Assembly (NCBI GenBank): GCA_014360685.1
Contig: JACIXB010000009.1
Location: forward strand, 44,661-108,660
Length of the DNA: 64,000 nt
Origin: Actinomycetota bacterium
GTDB lineage: Bacteria > Actinomycetota > Geothermincolia > Geothermincolales > RBG-13-55-18
Direction of reading: 5' to 3'
Shown here one piece after another: positions 34,101 to 46,130 of this stretch; position 1 is the stretch's first letter; each line of letters starts with the position of its first letter. The translations under genes were made by a program, and so were the position numbers. The notes beneath the pieces are model-generated. The model did not search any database. It was not told the origin of the DNA and worked only from the letters and a program-made list of their open reading frames with translations.

Positions 34101-34507
34101 AGAAGCTCCATCTTCATCCTCTCCACCTGTTCGGCCTCGGGGGCGGAGACGGAGCTCAAAAGGCGGGATATGCTGTCCAGGGCCCGGTAAGCGTCATCAC
34201 TGGAAAAATTATCCATATGAGCCCAGCGGTTACGGAACTCCCGGAGCTCGCTCACCAGGGACCTCCCGGCATGGCCGAGGGTCTTGGAGAAGACCTCGTT
34301 CCAGCGGTTCCACATGAGGATGAGGGCGGCGTGGGGATCCTCGATGCTGGGCTCCACCTCGCCGGGAGCGGAGGGGAGGACGGCCTTGACCTCCTCCGTC
34401 CACCCATCCCCGTAGGAGGCCTTCATCTCCCGCTCGATGAAGGGGGCCAGGCCCCTGCTCAAGAGCTCGAGGCCCTCTCCGACCCTTTCCCGGTTGGTCT
34501 TGGCCAT
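31160..34507 (-). CDS. DUF499 ATPase with N-terminal Swt1-type HEPN domain
   Basis: 1115 residues. Residues 1-125 look like a Swt1-type HEPN domain with 'REFRNRWAHMD', in which Arg92 and His97 fit the Rx4H RNase motif. The AAA+ type DUF499 domain follows: Walker A 'TNFGGGKTHALL' (243-254) and Walker B 'CLILVDEWVAYARQL'. A C-terminal region contains 'DVPTIFQEVIQHL'. DUF499 proteins (COG1483) occur next to DUF1156 methylases in defence loci and are thought to power DNA recognition or translocation. The gene begins 10 bases after the methylase stop (ribosome site GGTGATGGGAG) and is certainly cotranscribed with it. If active, the HEPN part would give the complex an RNA-cleaving arm. That is inference. 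Confidence 0.88.
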   Translation of the reverse strand: MAKTNRERVGEGLELLSRGLAPFIEREMKASYGDGWTEEVKAVLPSAPGEVEPSIEDPHAALILMWNRWNEVFSKTLGHAGRSLVSELREFRNRWAHMDNFSSDDAYRALDSISRLLSSVSAPEAEQVERMKMELLRLRFEEQRRREDRKATAAPIQGQPMGNLKPWREVVTPHPDVASGRYQQAEFAADLWQVYRGEGSDEYRDPTEFFRRTYLTDGLKRLLTNALRRLAGGGGDPVVRLETNFGGGKTHALLALYHLFSGVPPSELPGVEELLAQEGLRVPQGVRRAVFVGTKVSPGQVHAKPDGTQVRTMWGEIAWQLGGREGYRLVEEADRTSKNPGEALRVLLNRYSPCLILVDEWVAYARQLHDDGTLPAGDFGTHFTFAQALAEEVRAARNALLVVSLPVSAGESPEGGRERISESEVGGPRGREALAVISNAVGRMDQPLRLATPEESFEIVRRRLFQPITDNALFVYRDQVARAFVDMYATQHQEFPAGCREAAYERRIKAAYPIHPALFDCLYDVWSSLERFQRTRGVLRLMAAVIHSLWEKEDRNLLIMPATVPMDDPRVRSELTRYLEENWDPILEREVDGEDSLPLSMDRKNPNLGRFSACRRVARTIFMGSAPLQSLEYIAQTPAQRGVEDRKIKLGCVQPGENVATFGDALRRLAERSNYLYQDGQRYWYSTVPTVTGLAKDRASGIPEEEVQEEIKRMLQAAAQERGDFCRVHACVPSPDVPDEREARLVILGPEYPHTRGEQDSPAMEKASSILKWRGNSPRIYKNTLVFLAPDRTQLDYLKDAVRNFLAWSSILRDRETLNLDVHQTRIAEKQHENAKRDVDIKIPETYIWLLVPEQPDPRGKLAWSETRLQGQDPLAVRASRRMRNDGTLLTQLGGVNLRHELDRIPLWRGDHVSLRQLFDDFATYVYLPRLRDDEVLVGAVRDGIAQMSWKLDTFAYAQGWDEEGQRHKGLVAGQHVEVIAGGDSLVVKPGVASRQMEEERKRAAAQEGAGEVAGIGTYAADAIAEAALGEEEVADRAPRRFHASVEIDPIRINRDVPTIFQEVIQHLVSLKSAELKVTLEIEAHIPEGAPEDTVRTVTENCNTLKFKTYGFEEE

Positions 34508-34517
34508 CTCCCATCAC

Positions 34518-37430
34518 CTACTCCATCTCCAACATGGCCTGTTGCGTTTCCTCTCTCCCGGGCCCGCTCAAGGCCAGCCTGGTTATCTCGGGCCAGGAGA
34601 TGACCAGGCTGTTGTAGGCCAGGGCCTCCGGGGCCCATCCCTTGCGCTCGCAAATGCTGTAGAGGCGGTAGGAAAGGTCACGGGCGCTCTCCCCCACGCC
34701 GCCCAGCTTGCGCAGAAGCTCCGCCGCCCCGCTCTCCCCCCTTTCCTGCAGGGCACGGATGAGGTGCTGGGTGGCCTCCCAGATGGTGAAACGCCGGTCG
34801 GAGGCGGGATCCCAGTCAGCTATAAGCTCATCCCGGCGGAGCAGGCGGACCCTCCCTCCCCGGGCCTCGAGGATGCCCGCCTCCACCAGGCCCCGCACGG
34901 AGGTGTTCTTGGCCTTGGAGAGGGTCTCGGCGTCCCCGAAGGGGCCTTCCTCCATGCCGTGCTGCTCGAACCAGGCCACTGCCCAGCGGGTGTCCGCGTC
35001 GAACTCCCCTTCCTGTTCCGCCAGCACCTCGTCCAGGGTCTGGTTGATGAGGGAGAGGGCGGTGCGCACGGTCATGGGCGAGCCATCCGCCTCCATGACC
35101 TTGGAATAGCGGGTGAAGACGGCCATGCCCGGGCCGATGGCCGCCTGGGCCAGGTCCACGGGGGCGATGTTTCCGTGCTGGAGTTTGCGAAGGGCCTCTG
35201 GCAGCTCGCTCTTCAGGGCGGCGATGAACTCCCGCCTGGTGGCCATGGGCGCGTCATCAGGGCGAGGACGGCAGGCCAGGACGATGGAGGAAGCGAGGAC
35301 ATTAGAACCTGTCTTTAGGCCTTGATCACGCTCTGTTCTCATCGGCCATGTGCCAGTGATGATAAAACCTGCATGTTTAGCAGCCTCGAGCATGGTTTCC
35401 CACGCGGTAGAGGCCGTTGCAAGGCTGGCTGATAACTCATTTTCACGCTTTTCGGTTTCTGTTTGCTTAAAACCATAATAAATAACTAAAGGGAAATTAT
35501 CATTGTGAGCATCGTGTATTTTCTCAAAGGCCATTTTAAGGCCTTTTTCAAAGAAATTTTTGGCCTCATACTTATTACCACCATGCCTGTACGGCGATGC
35601 GATTAACTCAGTGGCTTTTGGGGTTAGCAACATTGAGAATAATTTTGGGAATATGCTACTTAAAGACCTTCGAAGCCAGATATAGAAGAAATCGCTCAAG
35701 TCGGCATATCCGATATTGTCATAATAAGGTGGGTCGGTAGATATCATTGGCCCTGACACACCATCCACCGACTGTATTGCATCAAGTTGTTTAACCCGTC
35801 CTTTTGAATTTATGCATATAGATTGCAAAATCTGCGGTATCCATTCTAATGAGCTTGAAAAGCTACCGGTTGCATTTCCCAGTATATTAGCTTCAGCATA
35901 ATCCCATGTCATAGGTATCGCTTGTCGACCAAATGTCTGTTCAACTTTCTCCCCATTATTATTCCATATGCATATTGTTGTTGATCTGTTTGCAGTTCGA
36001 TTTATTCCGAAGGCAAGATAAGTAGCAACAGCGTCGGCGTAGGCGGTGGGGCCGCTGCCGCCGGAGTCGAGGGGACGGTCATCGTCGGGCAGGGTCCCGG
36101 CGGTTTTGGCGTCGGCGAGCGCCTTCTCCCGCGCTTCAGTCACCAGGTCGCTGAAGGTGGTTAGGGCGACAAGCTGCCTGTCGGTGAAAAGGCTCGCGAA
36201 AGTGCGCATGCCATAATTGGGAGTCTTGAAGTCGCGGGAGTTTTCGGGGAGTTCGTATTCGGGCCTCCATTCAGGCATAGCTTGTTTCGCTATCTCAATA
36301 TGTTCTTCGATGGGAGAGAGATAAACCCTGCCCCTTCCGCCTTCCGCGACTATGGCCATGAGCCTCGCCCCCATCCTGCCCGACTGTCCCTCTTTGCGTA
36401 TATGGGTGAAGGGGATTGGTTCGTCCGTGAGCAAACACCTTCCCCCTTTTCTTCCCACGGTGCCTTTTCCGGGGTCGAAGCCGCTCTTGGGTTTGCCCAT
36501 GCGGACCTCGAAGCGGTATAAGTTGGCCTGCCTGTCCACCACGGGTTCGACGTAGGCCTCTTTACCCTTCTTGGCGGAGAACCAGAAGGAGCGCACCAAG
36601 GGAACATGTGCCCCCTTGCAGGCGGGGTTGGGACTTGGAACGGTGCGGGCCCAGAGCCAGGCGATGACGGTGAGCTCCTGTCCCACGTATGGCTTGAGGT
36701 CGGGACGGTCCTTGGCCATCCCTTTCGTCACCTTGACCTTTGGGTAGAGGTGGCCTATGCGCCTCTCCGCCTCGTCCCGCATCCACCTGCCGTAGTAGCG
36801 TACGTCCTCGGCCAGGCCTTCCGCCCCTCTCCATTCTTTCTCCATCAACCCCTTCTTCTCGCGGGCCTCGGGGTTCACCGGGGGATTTCCGGCGAACTTG
36901 GGCGGTATCTCGATCAAGGCCTTGGTGATAAGCACGGCCACGGGATTGAGGTCGCTGGCGTAGGCCTGGAGGCCCAGGCGTTGGGCCTCCAGGGGGATGG
37001 AGCCCCCGCCGCAGAAGGGGTCGAGCACGGGCGGGGCATGTTCCTCGATGTACTTCCTTATCGCTTCCGCTCCTTCCGGCATCTCGTCTCCCCGGGCCCG
37101 GGCGAGGGAGCGGGCTATCTCGGTCTGCGCCGCGAGGAGCACCTTTTCGTCGTTGGAATTCTCCCACTTGACCAGCTCCTCGATGACGGCGAACAGCCGC
37201 TTGCGCTCCTGCTCCTGGGCTTCCTCGGTGGGGAAGAGCTCCGGCCAGGCTGAGGGGTCGTCCACCAGGGAGGCGAAGAGCACCGCCCGGCAGGCGGCCA
37301 AGGGGCGCCTGGCCCACCACAGGTGCAGGGTGGAGGGATGGCCATGGCGGATGGACTTCTCCCGCGCCGACTCCCGATTAATAGCCTCCAGAGGCAGCGC
37401 CACCTCGATCAGCTTCTTACGAAATGCCAT
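34518..37430 (-). CDS. DUF1156 adenine-specific DNA methylase
   Basis: 970 residues. The DUF1156 N-terminus ('EAINRESAREKSIRHGHPST', then 'WWARRPLAACRAVL') leads to SAM motif I 'LDPFCGGGSIPLEA' (from residue 136). Catalytic motif IV 'DPPY' is at 566-569, followed by 'YADLSDFFYIWLRR'. The long spacer carries a degenerate zinc-ribbon-like segment ('NPACKGAHVPL' and 'GGRCLLTDEPIPF'). The family (COG1743) is an N6-adenine or N4-cytosine methylase of defence loci. The C-terminal about 150 residues are an extra helical domain. ATG 37430 follows GGGTGA. It is flanked by a NYN nuclease gene upstream and the DUF499 ATPase downstream. The middle third (about 35300-36000) is more AT-rich than the ends. 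Confidence 0.9.
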   Translation of the reverse strand: MAFRKKLIEVALPLEAINRESAREKSIRHGHPSTLHLWWARRPLAACRAVLFASLVDDPSAWPELFPTEEAQEQERKRLFAVIEELVKWENSNDEKVLLAAQTEIARSLARARGDEMPEGAEAIRKYIEEHAPPVLDPFCGGGSIPLEAQRLGLQAYASDLNPVAVLITKALIEIPPKFAGNPPVNPEAREKKGLMEKEWRGAEGLAEDVRYYGRWMRDEAERRIGHLYPKVKVTKGMAKDRPDLKPYVGQELTVIAWLWARTVPSPNPACKGAHVPLVRSFWFSAKKGKEAYVEPVVDRQANLYRFEVRMGKPKSGFDPGKGTVGRKGGRCLLTDEPIPFTHIRKEGQSGRMGARLMAIVAEGGRGRVYLSPIEEHIEIAKQAMPEWRPEYELPENSRDFKTPNYGMRTFASLFTDRQLVALTTFSDLVTEAREKALADAKTAGTLPDDDRPLDSGGSGPTAYADAVATYLAFGINRTANRSTTICIWNNNGEKVEQTFGRQAIPMTWDYAEANILGNATGSFSSSLEWIPQILQSICINSKGRVKQLDAIQSVDGVSGPMISTDPPYYDNIGYADLSDFFYIWLRRSLSSIFPKLFSMLLTPKATELIASPYRHGGNKYEAKNFFEKGLKMAFEKIHDAHNDNFPLVIYYGFKQTETEKRENELSASLATASTAWETMLEAAKHAGFIITGTWPMRTERDQGLKTGSNVLASSIVLACRPRPDDAPMATRREFIAALKSELPEALRKLQHGNIAPVDLAQAAIGPGMAVFTRYSKVMEADGSPMTVRTALSLINQTLDEVLAEQEGEFDADTRWAVAWFEQHGMEEGPFGDAETLSKAKNTSVRGLVEAGILEARGGRVRLLRRDELIADWDPASDRRFTIWEATQHLIRALQERGESGAAELLRKLGGVGESARDLSYRLYSICERKGWAPEALAYNSLVISWPEITRLALSGPGREETQQAMLEME

Positions 37431-37595
37431 ATTTTCACCCCTTCAAGTCCAAAGGCCAGAGACGCTTTTTCTTGTAAACCCTCATAACAATTTTCGTAAG
37501 TTCTTCCAATCCCTTTTTCCTCTTTGTCGAATTGCTCTTTTGTCATCTACTGAACGTTCCGAAAATCCCCCCAAGGCGTCTCCCGGTGCAAGTCT

Positions 37596-38288
37596 TCACG
37601 GCCCCGAATAATCCGTGTTATCGACAATCCTTCGGAATATTGACTCGTCGATGTAAAGCAGCCTGCCTGCGTTCTTCAACCTCTTAAAAGGTGGCCGCTT
37701 GCCGGTATCAGGATCCGGAGGCCTGACGCAGATCGCATTCTCCACGGCTATCCACCTTCCAAGCTCCTGTCTAAGGATAAGCACCTCCTCGACGGCTTCG
37801 TCCAGGTCGGTGTCGGTGCTCACAACCACCGCCACATCGTACTTGTCCTCCACAGCCATCATCACAAGGTCCAGTGCCAATTTGACATCCACGCCCTTTT
37901 CTCTTCCCTTCCATTTCTGGATGGAATTATCGGGCAACGTCCTGTCCTTTACCCATTCCAGGCTATATTTCAATGGCCTGGTGAACACGTAAACATCGTT
38001 GCGCTTCATCTCCTCAATGCGCTTGGTCATAATGGCGTGCATCCGGGGATTCCTGTCGGGAGTATGGATTCCGGTGTAGAATCTCACCTGGACGAGCCGA
38101 CGATCCGTCCCGAAGGCTTCCGAGCACAGCTCTTGCCCCAGAAGGTGAGGGTGTGTTTCCCCTTTGCCGAAATTCCTCTTGCAGTCGTTGTAGAAGTTCT
38201 GGCCATCGATAAAGACCACCACCCGCAAAGGCGAGGGCCTTTTCGGGATATCGCCTTTTTGTCTTGACCGCTTTTCTTCGGAATTCAA
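37596..38288 (-). CDS. NYN-domain (PIN-like) nuclease
   Basis: 230 residues. The NYN/LabA-type fold is seen in 'VVVFIDGQNFYND' (acidic Asp28), 'KGVDVKLALDLV' (Asp134, Asp140) and 'VVVSTDTDLDEAV' (Asp159, Asp161). These acidic residues would bind metal for RNA or DNA cleavage. The start is a TTG at 38288, eight bases after GGAGGG; no ATG is available upstream of the fold. It sits between the helicase and the methylase genes of the minus-strand defence block, with gaps of about 180 and 165 bases. NYN proteins are not a core part of helicase-methylase-ATPase systems as I recall them, so this may be an accessory effector. Confidence 0.85.
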   Translation of the reverse strand: MNSEEKRSRQKGDIPKRPSPLRVVVFIDGQNFYNDCKRNFGKGETHPHLLGQELCSEAFGTDRRLVQVRFYTGIHTPDRNPRMHAIMTKRIEEMKRNDVYVFTRPLKYSLEWVKDRTLPDNSIQKWKGREKGVDVKLALDLVMMAVEDKYDVAVVVSTDTDLDEAVEEVLILRQELGRWIAVENAICVRPPDPDTGKRPPFKRLKNAGRLLYIDESIFRRIVDNTDYSGP

Positions 38289-38467
38289 GGGTTGACACCC
38301 TCCTGCTTTTGCCCTAATTTAAGAACATGAGTTTATCTTCCCTACCGTCTGGGTTTCCGGACTGGTAGGGTTTATTCTTTCCTCCACCCGCAAACGCGCA
38401 TCGCGCCTCCAGTAAAACCGCCTGCCCAAACCGGATCGCTTCTTAGGTCTTACCTACGCCGCCTCAT

Positions 38468-41968
<3,501 letters not shown>

Positions 41969-42079
41969 CTCCGAGCCCCATCGAGCGAAAGCGAACAAGG
42001 AAGCCCCCTGGGCACACGAACAAGGCGCCCATTAGGGCATATAAAAAGATTCCTTGACCTTTTTGATTAAATTTTAACA

Positions 42080-42174
42080 AAAGGAGGTGACATTTGAGGG
42101 CCGGTCGTGCGCTGATGAGAGGAGCAACCACTGCATTCAGAGAGGTTCCGCGGGCATGGCATATGGCATATCTA
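42080..42174 (+). other. orphan strong Shine-Dalgarno with a 27-codon frame
   Basis: AAGGAGGTGA (42081-42090) matches the anti-Shine-Dalgarno of 16S rRNA almost fully. Four bases later TTG (42094) opens a 27-codon frame that ends in TAG (42174). The peptide resembles nothing I know. It may be a tiny gene, a leader peptide or the relic of a lost gene. Confidence 0.25.
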
Positions 42175-42203
42175 TAGTTCAAAAAAGCGAACCTGGCAAG
42201 CCC

Positions 42204-42246
42204 TAAAAAGGCGACCTGGCCAGGGGAAATATACCTCCTGACCAGG
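42204..42246 (-). terminator. intrinsic terminator of tRNA-Val
   Basis: On the minus strand CCTGGTCAGG (from 42246) pairs with CCTGGCCAGG (from 42224), 9 of 10 pairs plus a wobble. TCGCC and a run of five T (42209-42205) follow. It begins 9 bases after the encoded CCA of the tRNA. Confidence 0.65.
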
Positions 42247-42254
42247 CATTTTAC

Positions 42255-42329
42255 TGGTGGGCGTTGGCGGATTTGAACCGCCGGCCTCCTGCTTGTAAGG
42301 CAGGCGCTCTCCCGCTGAGCTAAACGCCC
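42255..42329 (-). tRNA. tRNA-Val (anticodon TAC)
   Basis: A 75-base cloverleaf on the minus strand. The acceptor GGGCGTT pairs with AACGCCC, followed by discriminator A and encoded CCA. The D-arm is GCTC/GAGC, the anticodon stem CCTGC/GCAGG with loop CTTACAA (anticodon TAC), and the T-arm GGCGG/CCGCC with TTCAAAT. A TATTAT -10 box lies at 42347-42342, 12 bases upstream. It borders the defence block directly, a position often used for integration, but no second copy of its 3' end was found. Confidence 0.95.
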
Positions 42330-42663
42330 CTCGCAATCAAGATAATATCACCACTCGCCGCAGTCTCGATACAAGCCTTCCGCGTTTCTCGGTTATTTCA
42401 ACCCTAAAGCGCCTAATGAGACGATACGGCATCGTGCCCGCGTTCCCCAGGTGTTCCGCCACCTAAGACACAAAGGGCAGGTCTGCGAATATACCGACGT
42501 CTTTTCGGGCTCGAGAACATAATTCAAGGCAGTGTAATCTCTTTCCGCGCGTGCATCCGAACTTCTCGCACCTGACTTCAACTCGGAAGGCGTTTTCCAT
42601 CGGTCCAGCTCCCCGCGCCTCGCAGGGCCTCGCTGGGAGTCATAACCCCAATAATAACCTCAT
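42330..42663. other. 334-base intergenic region
   Basis: Apart from the tRNA -10 box at its left end I see no gene, hairpin or repeat that can be supported. Confidence 0.5.
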
Positions 42664-44649
42664 TCACAGCCCCAAGTCGGCCTCGAAGTAGATGGAGCGC
42701 TCGGCCACCACCCCCCAAGAAGAAATGACCTCCATGGACACCTCCCGGCAACGGCCTACCTCGGAGGATACGTCCACCACCACCTTTCCCTCCGCGGGGA
42801 TGAGGTAAGATCTTTCCAAGGTACCGTTCTCCGTGTAATAGGACACCCCTGCTTCCTGGTCGTGCTTCCAGGGATTTTCCAGTATCAGCCACTCGGAAAA
42901 GCCGCCTTCCGTGCACCCTTCCGCGAAAAACCATCTCTCCGCGGGTTCTCCCGCCCCCGGTGAACCGTCGCCTCCGATGACGTTGTTCTGCCGGAAATAG
43001 AAGGACCGCTCCGCGACCACCGGGAGCAGGCTGCGCACCCGGGTCACGAAATCCGTCCCCGGTGGCAGCATGGTGTCCAGGGAGAGGGTCCTTCTGCCCC
43101 GCGCGGGAAGAAGGAAGCGCTCCTCCGCGGTGCCGCCGCCGGCACAACGGGCGTGGACCACCACCCAGGTGGACTCGAGGCATGGATTGTAAACGGTGAG
43201 AAAGGTGTTGAAACCCTCCCGGATGGTGCCCTCGGCGAAGAACCACTCCGGCCGCGGCAGGGTCTCACCGGAGGTGACGCTCCCCCCGGTGACCAGTTTA
43301 TCGAAGACGAAATAGCGGGACCTCTCCGCGGCCAGGGGGGCATCCGACCTGACGACCAGGGAATATTCCGCCCCCGGAGCCAGTCCCTTCAGGCCCAGCG
43401 TGACCCTCCGCCGCGCCGGGACGACCACCTTTTCCACCCTCGACGTCTCCCCGCTCACCAATTCCACCTCTGCCCCGGCATCCCCGGGGTTGGGGTTGAA
43501 GAGGGACAGGTATTCCTCAAACCCCTCCAGGGCCGCCCCTTCCGCGAAGTAATGGAGAACGGACGGCCTCGCGGTCCCCGGAGAGGTGAAGCCGCCGGTG
43601 AAACCGGCTCCCCGGTTGAAATATACCGTCCTCTCGGCCACCACTTCCCCGCTCGCTTCCAGGACCGCCGCCACCTCTTCGCGACCCGGGAACTCCTCGT
43701 TAACCTTCAGGGACACGCGGCGAAGCGGGGGTACCCTGTATTCCTTTTCCCGCGATTCGCCGCCGGATCGCAGATCCAGCCTCACCACCACCTCTTCCGG
43801 GTTGGGATTGAAGACCAATATCCACTCCTCGAAGCCGCCGCGCGTGGTCCCCTCGGGGAAAAGGAAACGGCGGGCGGGAGCGGTCAACCCCGGCCCGGAT
43901 GAACCTCCTCTTACCATGTTCTTCCAACCGAAAAGTTCGGGCACGGTGACGAAGCAGAAACCCCTCTGCTTCAATCCCTGCACCACTCCCGCCACCAGTT
44001 CGTAGGTATGCTTTCCCCCGAAATGGAAGAGGAGGATGCTCCCGTCCCGGGAAGCGTTGACCATGAAGGCCACCCGCTCCGCCACCGAGTATTCCACCCC
44101 CCGGGAGTCGCCGCTGTCCAGGTCCCACATCACCGGGGTGTATCCCGCCGCCCCGGCCACCGCCCTCACCCGGTCGTCGATGAACCCCCCGGGGGGGCGA
44201 AAGAGCGGCCAGCGCTGGCCGGTGATGGACCCGATCACCGCCTGGCAAGTATTCAGTTCGGCCACGATCCGGGGGTCGGGAACCCTGGTCAGGGGGGTGT
44301 GGTTCTGGGTGTGGTTGCATATATCCCATCCCAGGGCGTCCATCTCCTTGACCAACGAGGGGTTACGTTGGGCCCAGGAACCGACGAGGAAGGCCGTAGC
44401 CCTTATCCCCTGCGAGGAGAGAAACTCCAGGATGCGGTGGTCCAGGCCATAGCCGTCGTCGAAGGTCAGGGCCACGCGGGGTGGGGTGGCGGCGCAAACC
44501 ATGGACGGCGCCGGCCCAAATGGGGTGGGCAACATCCCGAACACCAGGAGGAAGAATATCACCACGGCCAAAATGGCCGTTCCCGGCTTGTTTTTAGCCT
44601 CCCCGGAATACGATAACCCGAAAATCCGGCCCTTGCGCTTTTGTTCCAC
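42664..44649 (-). CDS. membrane-anchored polysaccharide deacetylase with four FAEG repeats
   Basis: 661 residues from the GTG chosen at 44649. A basic N-terminus (VEQKRKGR) precedes a membrane or signal segment ('AILAVVIFFLLVFGML', about 25-40). The NodB-like deacetylase domain begins with 'VALTFDDGYGLD' (metal Asp at 64-65) and has the His motif 'HTQNHTPL' and 'FRPPGGFID'. From about residue 285 there are four tandem repeats of roughly 90 residues, each with '[FY]AEG...GF.E[WY]L...NP' or 'FPEG' and ending 'V.AER..YF'. These look like surface or cell-wall-binding modules. It acts outside the cell on peptidoglycan or other polysaccharide. The reading frame is open up to an ATG at 44919, but the extra 90 residues show no protein-like features. 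The GTG start has GAGGA upstream. Confidence 0.82.
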   Translation of the reverse strand: MEQKRKGRIFGLSYSGEAKNKPGTAILAVVIFFLLVFGMLPTPFGPAPSMVCAATPPRVALTFDDGYGLDHRILEFLSSQGIRATAFLVGSWAQRNPSLVKEMDALGWDICNHTQNHTPLTRVPDPRIVAELNTCQAVIGSITGQRWPLFRPPGGFIDDRVRAVAGAAGYTPVMWDLDSGDSRGVEYSVAERVAFMVNASRDGSILLFHFGGKHTYELVAGVVQGLKQRGFCFVTVPELFGWKNMVRGGSSGPGLTAPARRFLFPEGTTRGGFEEWILVFNPNPEEVVVRLDLRSGGESREKEYRVPPLRRVSLKVNEEFPGREEVAAVLEASGEVVAERTVYFNRGAGFTGGFTSPGTARPSVLHYFAEGAALEGFEEYLSLFNPNPGDAGAEVELVSGETSRVEKVVVPARRRVTLGLKGLAPGAEYSLVVRSDAPLAAERSRYFVFDKLVTGGSVTSGETLPRPEWFFAEGTIREGFNTFLTVYNPCLESTWVVVHARCAGGGTAEERFLLPARGRRTLSLDTMLPPGTDFVTRVRSLLPVVAERSFYFRQNNVIGGDGSPGAGEPAERWFFAEGCTEGGFSEWLILENPWKHDQEAGVSYYTENGTLERSYLIPAEGKVVVDVSSEVGRCREVSMEVISSWGVVAERSIYFEADLGL

Positions 44650-44985
44650 ATATACCGTCCTCAGCCGTGTCCAACCATCGGAGAAGGATGTGCCGATAAT
44701 CCGGCCTTTGCGCCCGCCCAAGGACCCCGCCGGCACATCACCGCCATGTTCCCATTCCTGACCATTATCTTGACCCTCAAGATGCAGGGTCTGCGTGCAC
44801 TCCACGTACCGCCGGGCCGGGCATATCATCCCGGAATGGAAATAAATCCCTGTCCAATCCATGCCTCCTCGAACCATCGCCGTAACCGACCGCCTCGCAC
44901 GGGATCCCGTAGAAGTCAACGCCCACGCCGATTATGGGCTATCGACGCCGCAACGGGAATGACGGCCCTCATCCTCCCGCTTCCT

Positions 44986-45840
44986 TCACCCGGCCAGGAC
45001 CTCCACCACGTCTCCTATGGCCCGCCGGGCCACGTGGGGCCGGGCTCCCCCGGAGAGGACGTAGACCACTCCCGAGGGAAAGGCCCTTTTCAAACGCAGG
45101 GCGAACTCCCGGTAGACTCCGTCTCCGAGCTCGAAGGCCCCGTAATCGTCGCGGTGGCTGTCATGGCCGAAGACCACGAAGAGTAATTCCGGCCGGAACT
45201 CCTCCGCCGCCGCCACCGCCTTCTCCACGGCCTCCAGGAACCGGGCGTCTCCGGCGTCATGGGGGAGGACCAGGTCCAGGTTGTGGGGACCGTCGGTCTC
45301 CCCCATCACGTACCCGGAATGGAAGTTGACGTGCAGGACATCGGGGTCACCCCCCAGGATGTCCCTCGTCCCGTCCCCGAAATGGGGATCGATGTCCACC
45401 ACGGCCACCCTCTTACCCATGCCCTCACGGCGCAGCCGGAGCAGGGCCATGGCCACGTCGTTAAGGTAACAGAAACCCCAGAAGCCGTCCCTCGAGGCGT
45501 GGTGCCCCGCGGTACCCGTGAAACAGAAGGCGGCTTCCGCCCTCCCGCGCGCCACCTCCTCAGCGCCCATGATCACCGACCCCGCGGAGAGCAGCGCCAC
45601 CCGGTAATACCCGCTCCTTTTCACCCCCTGGATGTGCCCCTCGGTATGCACCGCCTCGGCCAGCTCCTCCTCCGCCGGGACGGCCTCCAGAAGGCGGATC
45701 CCCTCCCCCTCCAGGATGCCGCGGGATCTGAGCTCCTCGAAGGCCGGCGCTATCCTCTCCCGAAGCGCCGGGTACCCGTGGACGGCGAAATCCGGGTGAT
45801 AGACCACCACCAACCTGCATCTCTTCTCGCCCTCGGCCAT
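44986..45840 (-). CDS. histone deacetylase-family zinc amidohydrolase
   Basis: 284 residues. HDAC/AcuC/acetylpolyamine amidohydrolase signatures: 'GTAGHHASRDGFWGFCYLNDV' (charge-relay His pair), 'VAVVDIDPHFGDGT' (zinc Asp and His) and 'VLHVNFHSGY'. It removes acetyl groups from lysine or small amines in the cytoplasm; the natural substrate is not predictable. I chose the start at ATG 45840, seven bases after GGAGG; the in-frame ATG at 45846 touches the ribosome site. It stands alone, with short intergenic regions on both sides. It is shorter than eukaryotic HDACs and lacks extra domains. Confidence 0.88.
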   Translation of the reverse strand: MAEGEKRCRLVVVYHPDFAVHGYPALRERIAPAFEELRSRGILEGEGIRLLEAVPAEEELAEAVHTEGHIQGVKRSGYYRVALLSAGSVIMGAEEVARGRAEAAFCFTGTAGHHASRDGFWGFCYLNDVAMALLRLRREGMGKRVAVVDIDPHFGDGTRDILGGDPDVLHVNFHSGYVMGETDGPHNLDLVLPHDAGDARFLEAVEKAVAAAEEFRPELLFVVFGHDSHRDDYGAFELGDGVYREFALRLKRAFPSGVVYVLSGGARPHVARRAIGDVVEVLAG

Positions 45841-46130
45841 ATCCATACCTCCGTTCGATGATCGCCGTCCCCCTCAGCCCATCCTTTCGAGGCCCCCGCC
45901 GTCGACGCGCATGCCTCAGTACATCTATTCATTCACCGCCCGCATATTCCCTTTCCAGGCCAAACCGTGGAGGTCCCCAGGCGAATTCCCCATCCGCACA
46001 AGGGGCGTTCCGACCCCAGCGGGTATCGCGGTTCGGGAAAACGCCGGGAGGGCTTCCGTTTATGGAATCCCGACGTGGGGTATTAGAGATATTGTCGGAC
46101 CGTGGGTGAAGGAGGAAAGGAGGAGGGCAG

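Noticed and set aside
42182..42224. Imperfect direct repeat (AAAAAAGCGAACCTGGCAAG and AAAAAGGCGACCTGGCCAGG)
   Set aside because: Part of it is explained by the tRNA terminator stem. With only two diverged copies it cannot be called a repeat family or attachment site.
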